Shown here: positions 24,601-31,663 of the stretch, one piece after another
Layout: each line of letters begins with the position of its first letter
Numbering within the stretch: position 1 is the first letter of the stretch
Source of the DNA: Campylobacteraceae bacterium
GTDB taxonomy: Bacteria > Campylobacterota > Campylobacteria > Campylobacterales > JALSKU01
Length of the DNA: 33,855 nt
Assembly (NCBI GenBank): GCA_015488975.1
Contig: WFMT01000201.1
Location: 1 to 33,855, forward strand
Direction of reading: 5' to 3'
The notes under the pieces: generated by a model
Told to the model about the DNA's origin: nothing
The model's database searches: none
Seen by the model: the letters and a program-made list of their open reading frames with translations, nothing else
Translations under genes and position numbers: made by a program

Positions 24601-24687
24601 GCACTTGGCTTTGGCGTTACCTGGGCCACTGTGTTAAATCTATTTTATGTACCGGTTTTGTATTCAGTAATTTATAGGGTAAAATAA
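21601..24687 (+). CDS. RND-family efflux transporter, inner membrane pump
   Basis: A 1028-residue AcrB-like protein with two repeated halves: helix 1 (about 17-35), a large periplasmic loop, helices 2-6 (about 335-480), helix 7 (about 520-537), a second loop and helices 8-12 (about 870-1020). Helix 4 carries GMLVDEAIVVAENIYRH, the proton-relay position, here Asp-Glu rather than Asp-Asp; helix 10 has GLSGVVVNDGIIMVDF, with no Lys at the AcrB Lys940 position. The nearby ATTTTIFAFLPLL is also typical. No membrane-fusion or TolC-like gene adjoins it, so it is an orphan pump or pairs with distant genes. Substrate unknown. Confidence 0.9.
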   Translation: MIKKFITFGVDKPVLNHIFLIFLLVLSIFSYNKIPKEIFPSSQLDTIVITGGYPGASPDILDKMVVKNIEDGVRNLSNIDDITSTIKNSFFMIKVDLKKGANQIELLNDIKDIISNQRRYLPSDMNEPVAKILQKSFPLITATISSKSASKQELLDLAEKLKNRLSQISNLSDIQIRGNADLELVFDINDKKIEAYGLNKQSVISALANISSIFPVGIIKEKANHLFLSTINGQKNIQKIKNTIININGKKLRIKDIAKVDFKLSDLSEVSHFNGEPNVAINIKKAEQGDAIKLVKQVKQVLKQYKKRYKNYNFDTYTDTSIWIRNRLNTVISNIIFGLILVTLAVYIFVSGRIAFVVGLGIPVSFMIGLIATKMLGYSLNMLSLLGALMALGMLVDEAIVVAENIYRHLEKGDDSRSAAINGAAEMFPAVVTATTTTIFAFLPLLIVSGQMGLFIRIIPIMISVLLLSSLFEAFFFLPLHAKEFLKAHKQKNRTKKFWDMCKTAYSSFMKIALKYKKTTLILFLVPTVLLSVIMLKNSKFQLFPDFDNTQIFLKGKVGVNNDLYQTQKLVTKIEKVLLSKLPKNDIASITSITGMKLDNKFRPDIAENNFQIFINLHERKPENFFGKYINPYLSPSYDGKDMIRTLSAKKIAKIVKNITKKLAKNKAYKEFSIEVPGAGIVKSDIEISFSADTKDIKKAIKLTEDKMKTIKGVFNITDDMLSGEKELKLKVNKYGQSLGFNEIIISSILKNLFQKAEIGKMFKKGKLVKIKAEIINKDNFQTLKNLYINIPGSLKKVRLSEVVDFIYKPSYTEIYKDNGKKIRTVFGSLNKDQLTSAGFIKKMKTTFNTIKKMGVDIDIKGEQKSNTQVQKEMAEAGVIALFLIFIALVWMFNSGILSLIVLSTIPLSIIGVLIGNLIMGINLTMPGLLGLVGLSGVVVNDGIIMVDFIKNSKIKDEVVHLASLRLRPIYLTSVTTVLGLMTLMFFASGQSVILQPMAIALGFGVTWATVLNLFYVPVLYSVIYRVK

Positions 24688-24695
24688 GCTATAAT
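24685..24695 (+). promoter_or_regulatory. Predicted promoter for the 24718-31601 gene block
   Basis: TAAGCTATAAT, overlapping the RND stop, has a perfect TATAAT (24690-24695), 22 bases before ATG 24718. It is the only good -10 seen at the head of the hemA-proS-hemC block. Confidence 0.5.
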
Positions 24696-24717
24696 TCATA
24701 TTTTATGGAAGGAGTTT

Positions 24718-25002
24718 ATGAAGATGTGGTTGGAAGATGATGATATATTTGGCGGAAAGCCTGAAAAGAAATTTTTTGATATTATTTTTAATGCAAATAG
24801 AAATCTAGTTCAAGATGAGTTGAATAATTCTGTTAGAAAAGTCGCTGCCTTAGAGCTTTTACTTGAAGAAATGCTCACAGAAGATAAAGATACTGATGCT
24901 ATTATAAATAATTATGTTTTTAAAAATCAAGATAAAGTAAATCAAAGAACTGACAATCTTTATATAGAAATGATGGGAAATATTTTAACACAGAATGAAT
25001 AG
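24718..25002 (+). CDS. Conserved small acidic protein of unknown function
   Basis: A 94-residue soluble protein beginning with an acidic WLEDDDIFGG segment, then a predicted all-helical body (FFDIIFNANRNLVQDEL; VAALELLLEEMLTEDKD). No catalytic motif is visible. From memory, a similar short gene lies at this place in Campylobacter (upstream of an exported protein, a prenyl transferase and hemA), so it is a real conserved gene. ATG 24718 has GGAG only 3 bases upstream; ATG 24724 (two codons later) has the better spacing of 9 and is equally possible. It overlaps the next gene by 8 bases. Function unknown. Confidence 0.7.
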   Translation: MKMWLEDDDIFGGKPEKKFFDIIFNANRNLVQDELNNSVRKVAALELLLEEMLTEDKDTDAIINNYVFKNQDKVNQRTDNLYIEMMGNILTQNE

Positions 25003-25441
25003 GTTTTTTATTTTTTTATTTTTTATTTCATCTATAAATTTACAGGCGGCGGCAAAATGGAAATATCAGTATCAATTTGATTTGAAAAAAGACCAAATTG
25101 CCAAAGTCCACATATCGTACAAGAATAAAAGTATATTTTTGAAAAATGGTGAGTTTGACTTTAGGTGGACACTGTATAAAACTGGTTCACTTATAACTTT
25201 TAGCAGTTATCAAAAAGTGCAATCTCAGCATGTTTTGCATTTGGGCTACAAATTAAACAGTTACAATGTTACCCTTGTGCCAAATGGAAGTTCTTTCTCA
25301 GATAGAATATATTTGACCGTAGTTTTTAATAGTTTTGATAAAGGTGCAGGTGTTGCAAAGATTGATATGTTTATAAAAGATGACAATAACAAAATATTGG
25401 CTGAATTTATAGATCCAAATAAGGATAAAAATGCTAAATAA
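24995..25441 (+). CDS. Exported conserved protein of unknown function
   Basis: A 148-residue protein with a cleavable signal peptide (FFIFLFFISSINLQAAA, about 4-20, with an AxA-type site) and a body predicted to be beta-strand-rich: alternating Lys/Tyr/Val strands, KWKYQYQFDLKK, FRWTLYKTG, YLTVVFNSFD, ending with a hydrophilic KDKNAK tail. No lipobox and no cysteine. It probably stays periplasmic. It lies between the small acidic protein gene and the polyprenyl synthase gene, overlapping both by 8-11 bases, so translation is probably coupled. I do not recognise a function. Confidence 0.72.
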   Translation: MNRFFIFLFFISSINLQAAAKWKYQYQFDLKKDQIAKVHISYKNKSIFLKNGEFDFRWTLYKTGSLITFSSYQKVQSQHVLHLGYKLNSYNVTLVPNGSSFSDRIYLTVVFNSFDKGAGVAKIDMFIKDDNNKILAEFIDPNKDKNAK

Positions 25442-26327
25442 AGTTGATAAAATTATTAATGATTTTTTATTTGACTTGGAAAATGATAGAATTTTAAATT
25501 TATACAAAGAGATTTCCTCTGGTAAAAAATTGAGAGCCAAACTGATACTAAAAATAGCAGGAGATACTGAGGATGCCTGTTTTTTAGCTGCAATTGTTGA
25601 AATGATACAAATAGCAAGTTTATTACATGATGATGTGATTGATGATTCAGACACAAGACGCGGAAGAAGTTCAATAAATGCTATTTTTGGTAATAAAATA
25701 GCAATTATGTTAGGTGACATATTGTACTCAAAAGCTTTTTATGAGCTTAATTCATTGCCCAATGAAGTTTCAAAAATTATTTCAAATTCGGTAACAAAAC
25801 TTTCTATCGGAGAACTTTTGGATGTTGAACTTTCAAATAAATTTAATCCGGATAAGGATAAATACTTTGATATGATTTATAAAAAAACAGCATCTCTTAT
25901 AGAAGCGTCATCTTATGCCGCAGCATATATCGGTAAAAAAGATACTCATAAGTTTGCACTCTACGGCAAAAATCTTGGTCTGGCATTTCAGATAATAGAT
26001 GATATTTTGGATATTACAATGGATTCTAAAACTCTTGGAAAACCTGCACTGAGCGACTTTAAAGAAGGAAAAACGACATTGCCTTATATAATTCTTTATG
26101 AAGCATTAAATGAAGAAGAGAAGAAAAAGCTTGTGTCATTTTTTAAAAAGATGTTAAATACTGAAGAAAAAGAGTGGATTTTATATAAGATGAAAGAATA
26201 TAATGTCATCAAGAAGTCTTTGTCGATAGTTGAAGAGTTTGCAAAGAGTGCACTTTTGAGTATTAAAGAATATAAAAATAATGACTTGGAAAAGATTATT
26301 ACAGATATGGTTAAAAGAGAATATTAA
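25431..26327 (+). CDS. Polyprenyl diphosphate synthase (probably octaprenyl-type)
   Basis: Extends prenyl diphosphate chains from IPP, for quinone side chains or carrier lipid. The first Asp-rich motif is HDDVIDDSDTRRGR (DDVID at 67-71) and the second is FQIIDDILDIT (about 185-195); GELLDVEL and KKTASLIEAS, with K-T, are also present. Length 298 is slightly short of IspB (323). No bulky aromatic residue just before the DDxxD stop-position suggests a long product, but chain length cannot be fixed. Start ATG 25431 overlaps the upstream stop by 11 bases; the next gene, hemA, is 9 bases on. Confidence 0.88.
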   Translation: MLNKVDKIINDFLFDLENDRILNLYKEISSGKKLRAKLILKIAGDTEDACFLAAIVEMIQIASLLHDDVIDDSDTRRGRSSINAIFGNKIAIMLGDILYSKAFYELNSLPNEVSKIISNSVTKLSIGELLDVELSNKFNPDKDKYFDMIYKKTASLIEASSYAAAYIGKKDTHKFALYGKNLGLAFQIIDDILDITMDSKTLGKPALSDFKEGKTTLPYIILYEALNEEEKKKLVSFFKKMLNTEEKEWILYKMKEYNVIKKSLSIVEEFAKSALLSIKEYKNNDLEKIITDMVKREY

Positions 26328-26336
26328 GGAAGTTAT

Positions 26337-27677
26337 ATGAATTATTTGATTATGAGTTATTCCCATAAAAACAGTGACCTTGCGATAAGAGAAAAAGTTG
26401 CTTTTATAAGTGATGAGAAAAAAATAGAATTTTCAAAGAAATTACTTAAGTATGAAGCTATCAATGAAGTAATGATAATATCAACTTGTAACAGAGTAGA
26501 AATATTAGCGAGTGTAAAAGAGTGTCAAGAAACATTGAAATATATTTTTTATGAGCTTTCTGAGATATCGAATATGCCAGTGGGTATACTTGAAAAAAAA
26601 GCTGAGATTTATGAAGATAGTGCTGCAATTCATCACATATTTTCTGTTGCTGCATCACTTGATAGCGTAGTTATTGGTGAAACTCAGATAGTAGGGCAGA
26701 TAAAAAATGCTTTTAAGGTTGGTTTTGACAATGGTTTTTGTTCGCAAAAAATAGCAAGGGTGATGCATCATACTTTTAGATGCGCAGCAGCTGTTAGAAG
26801 TAGTACTGATATATCCTCAACGGCAGTATCTGTTTCAAGTGTGGCAGTCAATAAAGCCAAAGAGTTTTTTGATGGTAACTTAGCAGGGTTTTCTGCTCTT
26901 GTTATTGGAGCAGGAGAGATGAGCAGGATTTGTGCAGAATATTTGATAAAACATGGTGTCAATGTTATCATTATAAGCAGAAATATAGAAAAAGCTCAAA
27001 GATTGGTAGATGAATTAGGTGGAACTACCATAGCTGAAGATTTTAGCAGACTTGAAGAGTTTATCAACAAATACAGACTTCTTTTTTCTGCAACGAGTGC
27101 CAAAGAATATGTTATAAATAATAAAATGGTAAAAGAAGTTGACTTTGAAAGATATTGGTTTGATATAGCTGTACCAAGAGATATACAAGAGTCTTGTAAG
27201 ACAAAAAATATCCAGCTTTTTACAGTAGATGACTTAAAGGATGTGGTCTCTCAAAATAAAATATTTAGAGAAAAGCAAGCAGGAATTGCTTTTTCCATTA
27301 TCGGTAAGTTTACAATGGAGTTTTATAAATGGCTTCAAACCTTACAAGTTGATCCTATCATAAAAAAGATGAGAGATATGGCAAAAAGAAGTGCTCAAAA
27401 AGAACTTGATAGAGCCTTAAAAAAAGGATTTTTGCCAAAAGAGCAAAAAGATGAAGTTGAAAAAATTCTTCATCAAGCATTTAATTCATTTTTGCACAAA
27501 CCTACACAAAATTTAAAAAAAGTAGCAAAAGATCCAGAATTTGATACTATCGTGCAATCTTTTCAATATCTTTTTGATATAAATGAAAATCAAAAAAAGG
27601 CAATAAATATGTATAAATGCGAATACCATATGGAACAAGATATGAGCAATTCATCGCTACAGCCCAAGGAGAAATAA
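26337..27677 (+). CDS. hemA: Glutamyl-tRNA reductase
   Basis: Reduces Glu-tRNA to glutamate-1-semialdehyde, the first committed step of C5-pathway haem synthesis. The catalytic cysteine lies in IISTCNRVEILA (Cys51); ETQIVGQIKNAF, the NADP fold ALVIGAGEMSRICAEYLI, FSATSAKEY and the C-terminal dimerization helices follow. 446 residues is normal. The last about 25 residues (from MYKCEYHMEQ) form a loose polar tail. Start ATG 26337 has AAGGAAG upstream. The proS start lies immediately after its stop, and hemC of the same pathway lies 3 kb downstream in the same gene block. Confidence 0.97.
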   Translation: MNYLIMSYSHKNSDLAIREKVAFISDEKKIEFSKKLLKYEAINEVMIISTCNRVEILASVKECQETLKYIFYELSEISNMPVGILEKKAEIYEDSAAIHHIFSVAASLDSVVIGETQIVGQIKNAFKVGFDNGFCSQKIARVMHHTFRCAAAVRSSTDISSTAVSVSSVAVNKAKEFFDGNLAGFSALVIGAGEMSRICAEYLIKHGVNVIIISRNIEKAQRLVDELGGTTIAEDFSRLEEFINKYRLLFSATSAKEYVINNKMVKEVDFERYWFDIAVPRDIQESCKTKNIQLFTVDDLKDVVSQNKIFREKQAGIAFSIIGKFTMEFYKWLQTLQVDPIIKKMRDMAKRSAQKELDRALKKGFLPKEQKDEVEKILHQAFNSFLHKPTQNLKKVAKDPEFDTIVQSFQYLFDINENQKKAINMYKCEYHMEQDMSNSSLQPKEK

Positions 27678-29381
27678 GTGAGATTTTCCAAACTTTTTAT
27701 CCCTACTACAAAAGAAGCACCAAATGACGCAGTTTTGCCAAGTCATAGATTGTTGATTCAAGCAGGGTTTATTACTCAAGTCGGTAGTGGAATATATAAC
27801 TTTTTACCACTTGGAAAGATTGTCCTTGATAAAATTAGAAAAATTGTCAAAGAAGAGCTTGACAGAGTTGATTCTCAAGAAGTACAACTGGGTTTTGTTA
27901 CTCCAAGTGAACTTTGGGTCCAAAGTGGTAGATTTGCAAAATATGGAAAAGAGCTTTTGAGGTTTAGTGATAGAAAAAACAATGAATTTGTTCTAAGTCC
28001 TACTGCTGAAGAAATGATGGTGGATTTGGTAAAAAATAGAGTCAAAAGTTATAAACAGTTGCCACTTCACTTATATCAGATAAATACTAAATTTAGAGAT
28101 GAAGCAAGACCAAGATTTGGTCTTTTAAGGGGGAGAGAGTTTTTGATGGAGGATGGATATAGCTTTCATGAAGACTTTGAAGACTTAAATAGAGAATTTG
28201 ATGTAATGGAAGCAACATATTCTAAAATATTTTCAAGATTGGGTCTTGATTTTAGAGTTGTAAATGCTGATAGCGGGGCTATTGGTGGTAGTGGCAGTAA
28301 AGAGTTTATGGTTTTAGCAAACAATGGTGAGGATGATATCATGATATGCGAGAATTGCTCTAATGCTGCCAATATAGAAGTTGCCAATAGAAAGAAACGA
28401 GTTTCTCCATATAAGGAAAAACCGCAAATGCAACCTGGAAGATTTTATACGCCGGATGTAAAAACTATAGATAAACTGGCAGAATTTTTTAAGATAGAGC
28501 CATATTATCTTGTTAAGGCGGTTGCAAAAAAAGCAATTTTTGAGAATAATACAGAAAGTATTGTAATATTCTTTTTAAGGGGTGATGATGTTTTGGAAGA
28601 GACTAAAGCATTAAATGCTGTAAATGCTTTAGAATTGATAGATATTGATGCAAATGAGCTTGAGGATGCAGGAGTAGTTCCTGGATTTATTGGGCCAGGA
28701 GTTGAAAATGTAGATATTGTAGTTGATATAGAGTTAAAAGATGAAGATTTGCTGATATGTGGTGGAAATGAAAAAGATTATCACTTTGTAGGGTATAGTT
28801 TCAAGGATAAGTTTGATTATGATTACAAAGATATAGCAGAAGTAAAAGAGGGTGATTACTGCTTTGAATGTGGTGGTAAATTGAGACAGACAAAAGGCAT
28901 AGAAGTAGGGCATATCTTTAAACTCGGCACCAGGTATTCAAAACCTTTAAATGCCAATTTTTTAAACAGACAAGGGAGACTAAATCCATTTATTATGGGT
29001 ACTTACGGTATAGGGATTAGCAGACTTGAAGCAGTTATAATAGAGCAAAATCATGATGAAAAAGGCTGTATTTGGACAAAGGAAAGTGCACCTTTTATGC
29101 TTGATATTATTATCTCTAATATCAAAAATGAAAAAGAGACAGAGTATGCAAATAATATTTATAAAAAATTGCTATCTTTGGGAAAAGAGATTATAATAGA
29201 CGATAGAAAAGAGCGATTTGGTTTCAAGATAAAGGATTTTGAACTTATTGGTTTTCCGTATGCTTTGATAGTCGGTAAATCATTTGCTGATGGAAAAGTG
29301 GAACTTGTCAGAAGAAAAGATTTGAAAAAAACTATTTTAGATATTGATAAAGTTATCGAATATTTGAAAGAAATTATTTAA
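27678..29381 (+). CDS. proS: Prolyl-tRNA synthetase, prokaryotic type
   Basis: Charges tRNA-Pro. Class II motifs: QVGSGIYNFLPLG, motif 2 FRDEARPRFGLLRGREFLMEDGYSF, here seen as FRDEARPRFGLLRGREF plus MEDGYSF, and motif 3 GTYGIGISRLEAVI. An editing (INS, YbaK-like) domain is inserted at about 225-380. 567 residues, the usual prokaryotic length. The GTG start 27678 follows the hemA TAA directly; AAGGAG lies 6 bases before it, inside hemA. The C-terminal anticodon-binding domain is complete. Confidence 0.97.
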   Translation: MRFSKLFIPTTKEAPNDAVLPSHRLLIQAGFITQVGSGIYNFLPLGKIVLDKIRKIVKEELDRVDSQEVQLGFVTPSELWVQSGRFAKYGKELLRFSDRKNNEFVLSPTAEEMMVDLVKNRVKSYKQLPLHLYQINTKFRDEARPRFGLLRGREFLMEDGYSFHEDFEDLNREFDVMEATYSKIFSRLGLDFRVVNADSGAIGGSGSKEFMVLANNGEDDIMICENCSNAANIEVANRKKRVSPYKEKPQMQPGRFYTPDVKTIDKLAEFFKIEPYYLVKAVAKKAIFENNTESIVIFFLRGDDVLEETKALNAVNALELIDIDANELEDAGVVPGFIGPGVENVDIVVDIELKDEDLLICGGNEKDYHFVGYSFKDKFDYDYKDIAEVKEGDYCFECGGKLRQTKGIEVGHIFKLGTRYSKPLNANFLNRQGRLNPFIMGTYGIGISRLEAVIIEQNHDEKGCIWTKESAPFMLDIIISNIKNEKETEYANNIYKKLLSLGKEIIIDDRKERFGFKIKDFELIGFPYALIVGKSFADGKVELVRRKDLKKTILDIDKVIEYLKEII

Positions 29382-29390
29382 AGAGTAAAA

Positions 29391-29786
29391 ATGATATATT
29401 TTCTAATCTATCTCTTTTTGGAGATAACTGTTACAATAAATATAGCTAAGTATATTGGTTCTTTTGCAACATTTGTAGAAGTAGTAGTGAGTGCTTTGAT
29501 TGGTTTACTTATTATAGCTAACTTAAAAAATTCTCTTTCTGAGGGATTTAGAGCATTGCTTGAAAAAAGGATAACTGAAGAAGAATTTATAAAACTTCAT
29601 ATTTTTATGCTCATTGGTGCTATATTACTTATAATACCCGGATTTTTAAGTGATTTTATTGGGATTTTATTTCAATTCCCCTATGTTGCTTTAAATATTA
29701 CGAAAAAATTTTACAGATTTAAAACAAATAAAAAAAGGAGTGATGATGTCATTGATGTTGAAGTTATTGATGATTTGGATAAGTAG
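29391..29786 (+). CDS. FxsA-family membrane protein
   Basis: A 131-residue protein with three membrane segments (about 1-20, 25-45 and 66-95) and the FxsA signatures YLFLEITVTINIAKYIGSF-like helix 1, SALIGLLIIANL and LLIIPGFLSDFIGILF; length and acidic C-terminal tail (DDVIDVEVIDDLDK) are typical. FxsA was named for phage T7 exclusion in E. coli when overproduced; its normal role is unclear. The last 41 bases overlap the thioredoxin-like gene in another frame. Confidence 0.88.
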   Translation: MIYFLIYLFLEITVTINIAKYIGSFATFVEVVVSALIGLLIIANLKNSLSEGFRALLEKRITEEEFIKLHIFMLIGAILLIIPGFLSDFIGILFQFPYVALNITKKFYRFKTNKKRSDDVIDVEVIDDLDK

Positions 29787-30618
29787 TGTAGTTTTTGTGT
29801 TCGCAGGTACAAATAGTAATGCTGGTACTGCTAAACAACAGATACAGAAGTTTTTAAATACATCTATAAAAGCAAATAAAAACATAAAGGTTTTACGATT
29901 TAAAATTGCAAAAGTAGTTACATTAAAAGATGTACCTGGATGGAAAGCGTATATACTGACAATCAATATCAAACTGCTTAAGCAAAAAGGCAGAGTAATT
30001 ACCATAAAAGACGCATTATTTTCAAATGGAAAATATATAAGCAGATCTTTTGTGGATTTGAAGACAAAAAAGAAGTTAAAAGATAGTTTGCTTAGAAATT
30101 TTATGCCAAATGCAAATAGTTCATATTATGATAAGGAACACTTGCTTTATGGAAGTAGTAATGCTAAATATAAAGTGCTCGTTTTTAGTGATCCTCAATG
30201 TCCATTTTGCATAGAGTTTGTTCCGGGTTTGATGAAGTTCGTCAAGAAGCATAAGCAAAATTTTGCACTATATTATTATCATTTGCCATTATCTATACAT
30301 CCTACTTCTGCAACGATAGTCAAAGCTGAAATATTTGCTGAAAATAAAGGGGATAAAAATATAGCACAAAAAGTATATAGTGTTGATTTTGATACAAAAA
30401 CAAATGATGCAAAAACTGTTTTGGCAAAATTTAATAAAGAAATGAAAACCAATATAATAATGGCAGACATAAAAAGTAAAAAAGTTTTAAACAGATATAA
30501 CGAAGATTTGCAAAGAGCCGGTCAGCTTATGGTAAATGGAACACCTACGGTATTTATAAATGGAAAATATGATGCCGGTAGAGTAGAAATCTCAAAGCTT
30601 ATGAAAAAATATAAATAA
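29746..30618 (+). CDS. DsbC/DsbG-like periplasmic thioredoxin-fold protein
   Basis: A 290-residue protein with a signal peptide (LKLLMIWISSVVFVFAG, about 5-21), an N-terminal alpha/beta region (about 30-115) and a thioredoxin-like domain with FSDPQCPFCIEF (Cys152 and Cys155 in a CPFC motif) and the cis-proline motif GTPTVFING near the end. A helical insertion in the thioredoxin fold gives a DsbA/DsbC-like look. Likely a disulfide oxidase or isomerase in the periplasm. Start ATG 29746 has AAGGAG (29735-29740) 5 bases before it; GTG 29740 and ATG 29743 are too close. Its signal peptide is encoded across the fxsA tail. Oxidase versus isomerase is not decided. Confidence 0.85.
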   Translation: MSLMLKLLMIWISSVVFVFAGTNSNAGTAKQQIQKFLNTSIKANKNIKVLRFKIAKVVTLKDVPGWKAYILTINIKLLKQKGRVITIKDALFSNGKYISRSFVDLKTKKKLKDSLLRNFMPNANSSYYDKEHLLYGSSNAKYKVLVFSDPQCPFCIEFVPGLMKFVKKHKQNFALYYYHLPLSIHPTSATIVKAEIFAENKGDKNIAQKVYSVDFDTKTNDAKTVLAKFNKEMKTNIIMADIKSKKVLNRYNEDLQRAGQLMVNGTPTVFINGKYDAGRVEISKLMKKYK

Positions 30619-30641
30619 AAGATATAAAAGGAACAATTATC

Positions 30642-31601
30642 GTGGATAGATTGGTTATAGCAACAAGAGCCAGTGATTTGGCTCTTTGGCAGGCATATTT
30701 CGTAAAAGACAAGATTGAAAAAAGTTTTCCAAACATTAAAATTTCATTGAATAAAATAACAAGCAGTGGTGATAAAATTCTCGATAAGCCATTGGCACTG
30801 ATTGGCGGAAAAGGACACTTTACAAAAGAATTAGAAGATGAAATGCTTGCTGGAAATGCTGACATTGCCGTACATTCACTAAAGGATATTCCTACATTTA
30901 TGCCAGAGGGCTTAGAGCTTGGTGCAATCACAAAAAGAGAAGACCAAAGTGATGTTTTTTTATCTCATAAATATAAGAGTTTTGAGCAACTGCCTCAAAA
31001 TGCAGTAGTTGGGACAACAAGCTTAAGAAGAAGAATGCAGGTAAAATCTGTAAGAAATGATTTGCGAATGAAAGATTTAAGAGGAAATGTCAATACAAGA
31101 CTGAGAAAATTGGGAGAGGGGCAATATGATGCCATAATCTTGGCTTATATAGGTCTTGAAAGATTAAATCTTTTAAAAGATATTCCATTTGTGCAAAAAC
31201 TCCCGCTTGATATGATGATGCCTCCTATGGGTCAAGCTTCTTTGGGTATCGAAATAATTTCTAAAAATAACAAAATAAAAGAAATAGTAGCATCTTTAAA
31301 TGACCCCCAAACAGCATTGTGCAGTAAACTTGAAAGAGATTTTGTAAGCAGTATCGGAGCTGGATGTTCTGCTCCTGTTTCTGTAAATGCAAAACTCAGC
31401 GGCAAAGATATCACAATCAAAGCAATGATAGGATATCCAGATGGTACACATATATTAAAAGAAAAATTGTCACAACATACAAACTCTGCAGATAATCTCG
31501 GTAAAGAATTGGCTAGAAAAATGATTGAAAAAGGCGCACTTGAAGTTTTAAGAGATGCAGAAAAGATAGCTTTTAAAGATGAAAGAGTGCAAAGAATGTA
31601 G
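30642..31601 (+). CDS. hemC: Porphobilinogen deaminase (hydroxymethylbilane synthase)
   Basis: Condenses four porphobilinogen molecules to hydroxymethylbilane in haem synthesis. Motifs: VIATRASDLALWQAYFVKD, ALIGGKGHFTKELE, AVHSLKDIPT, GTTSLRRRMQV, DLRGNVNTRLRKL and the cofactor cysteine in IGAGCSAPVSV (Cys242). 319 residues, normal. GTG 30642 has AAAGGA about 9 bases before it. Arginine codons are nearly all AGA/AGG with one CGA, in contrast to pseB just downstream. It is probably the last gene of the hemA block. Confidence 0.97.
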   Translation: MDRLVIATRASDLALWQAYFVKDKIEKSFPNIKISLNKITSSGDKILDKPLALIGGKGHFTKELEDEMLAGNADIAVHSLKDIPTFMPEGLELGAITKREDQSDVFLSHKYKSFEQLPQNAVVGTTSLRRRMQVKSVRNDLRMKDLRGNVNTRLRKLGEGQYDAIILAYIGLERLNLLKDIPFVQKLPLDMMMPPMGQASLGIEIISKNNKIKEIVASLNDPQTALCSKLERDFVSSIGAGCSAPVSVNAKLSGKDITIKAMIGYPDGTHILKEKLSQHTNSADNLGKELARKMIEKGALEVLRDAEKIAFKDERVQRM

Positions 31602-31605
31602 ATAT

Positions 31606-31617
31606 CTTAGATAAAAT
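31606..31617 (+). promoter_or_regulatory. Predicted promoter for the pse cluster
   Basis: CTTAGATAAAAT has a TAAAAT -10 (31612-31617) with the same TTAG lead as other promoters here, 46 bases before pseB ATG 31664. A second candidate, TGATATGAT (extended -10, TATGAT at 31631-31636), lies closer. No sigma-54 or sigma-28 consensus is visible in this gap. Confidence 0.4.
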
Positions 31618-31663
31618 ATGGTGGTTTTGATATGATTTTTAATAAACCATAAGAAGGAAAAAG

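Noticed and set aside
30792..30806. TTGGCACTGATTGGC, resembling a sigma-54 promoter
   Set aside because: The -24 GG and -12 GC elements are one base off the required spacing, the -12 part does not match TTGC, and it lies deep inside hemC.
31618..31653. Inverted repeat TGGTTT/AAACCA upstream of pseB
   Set aside because: Only 6 bp with a long AT-rich loop; expected by chance in sequence of this composition.
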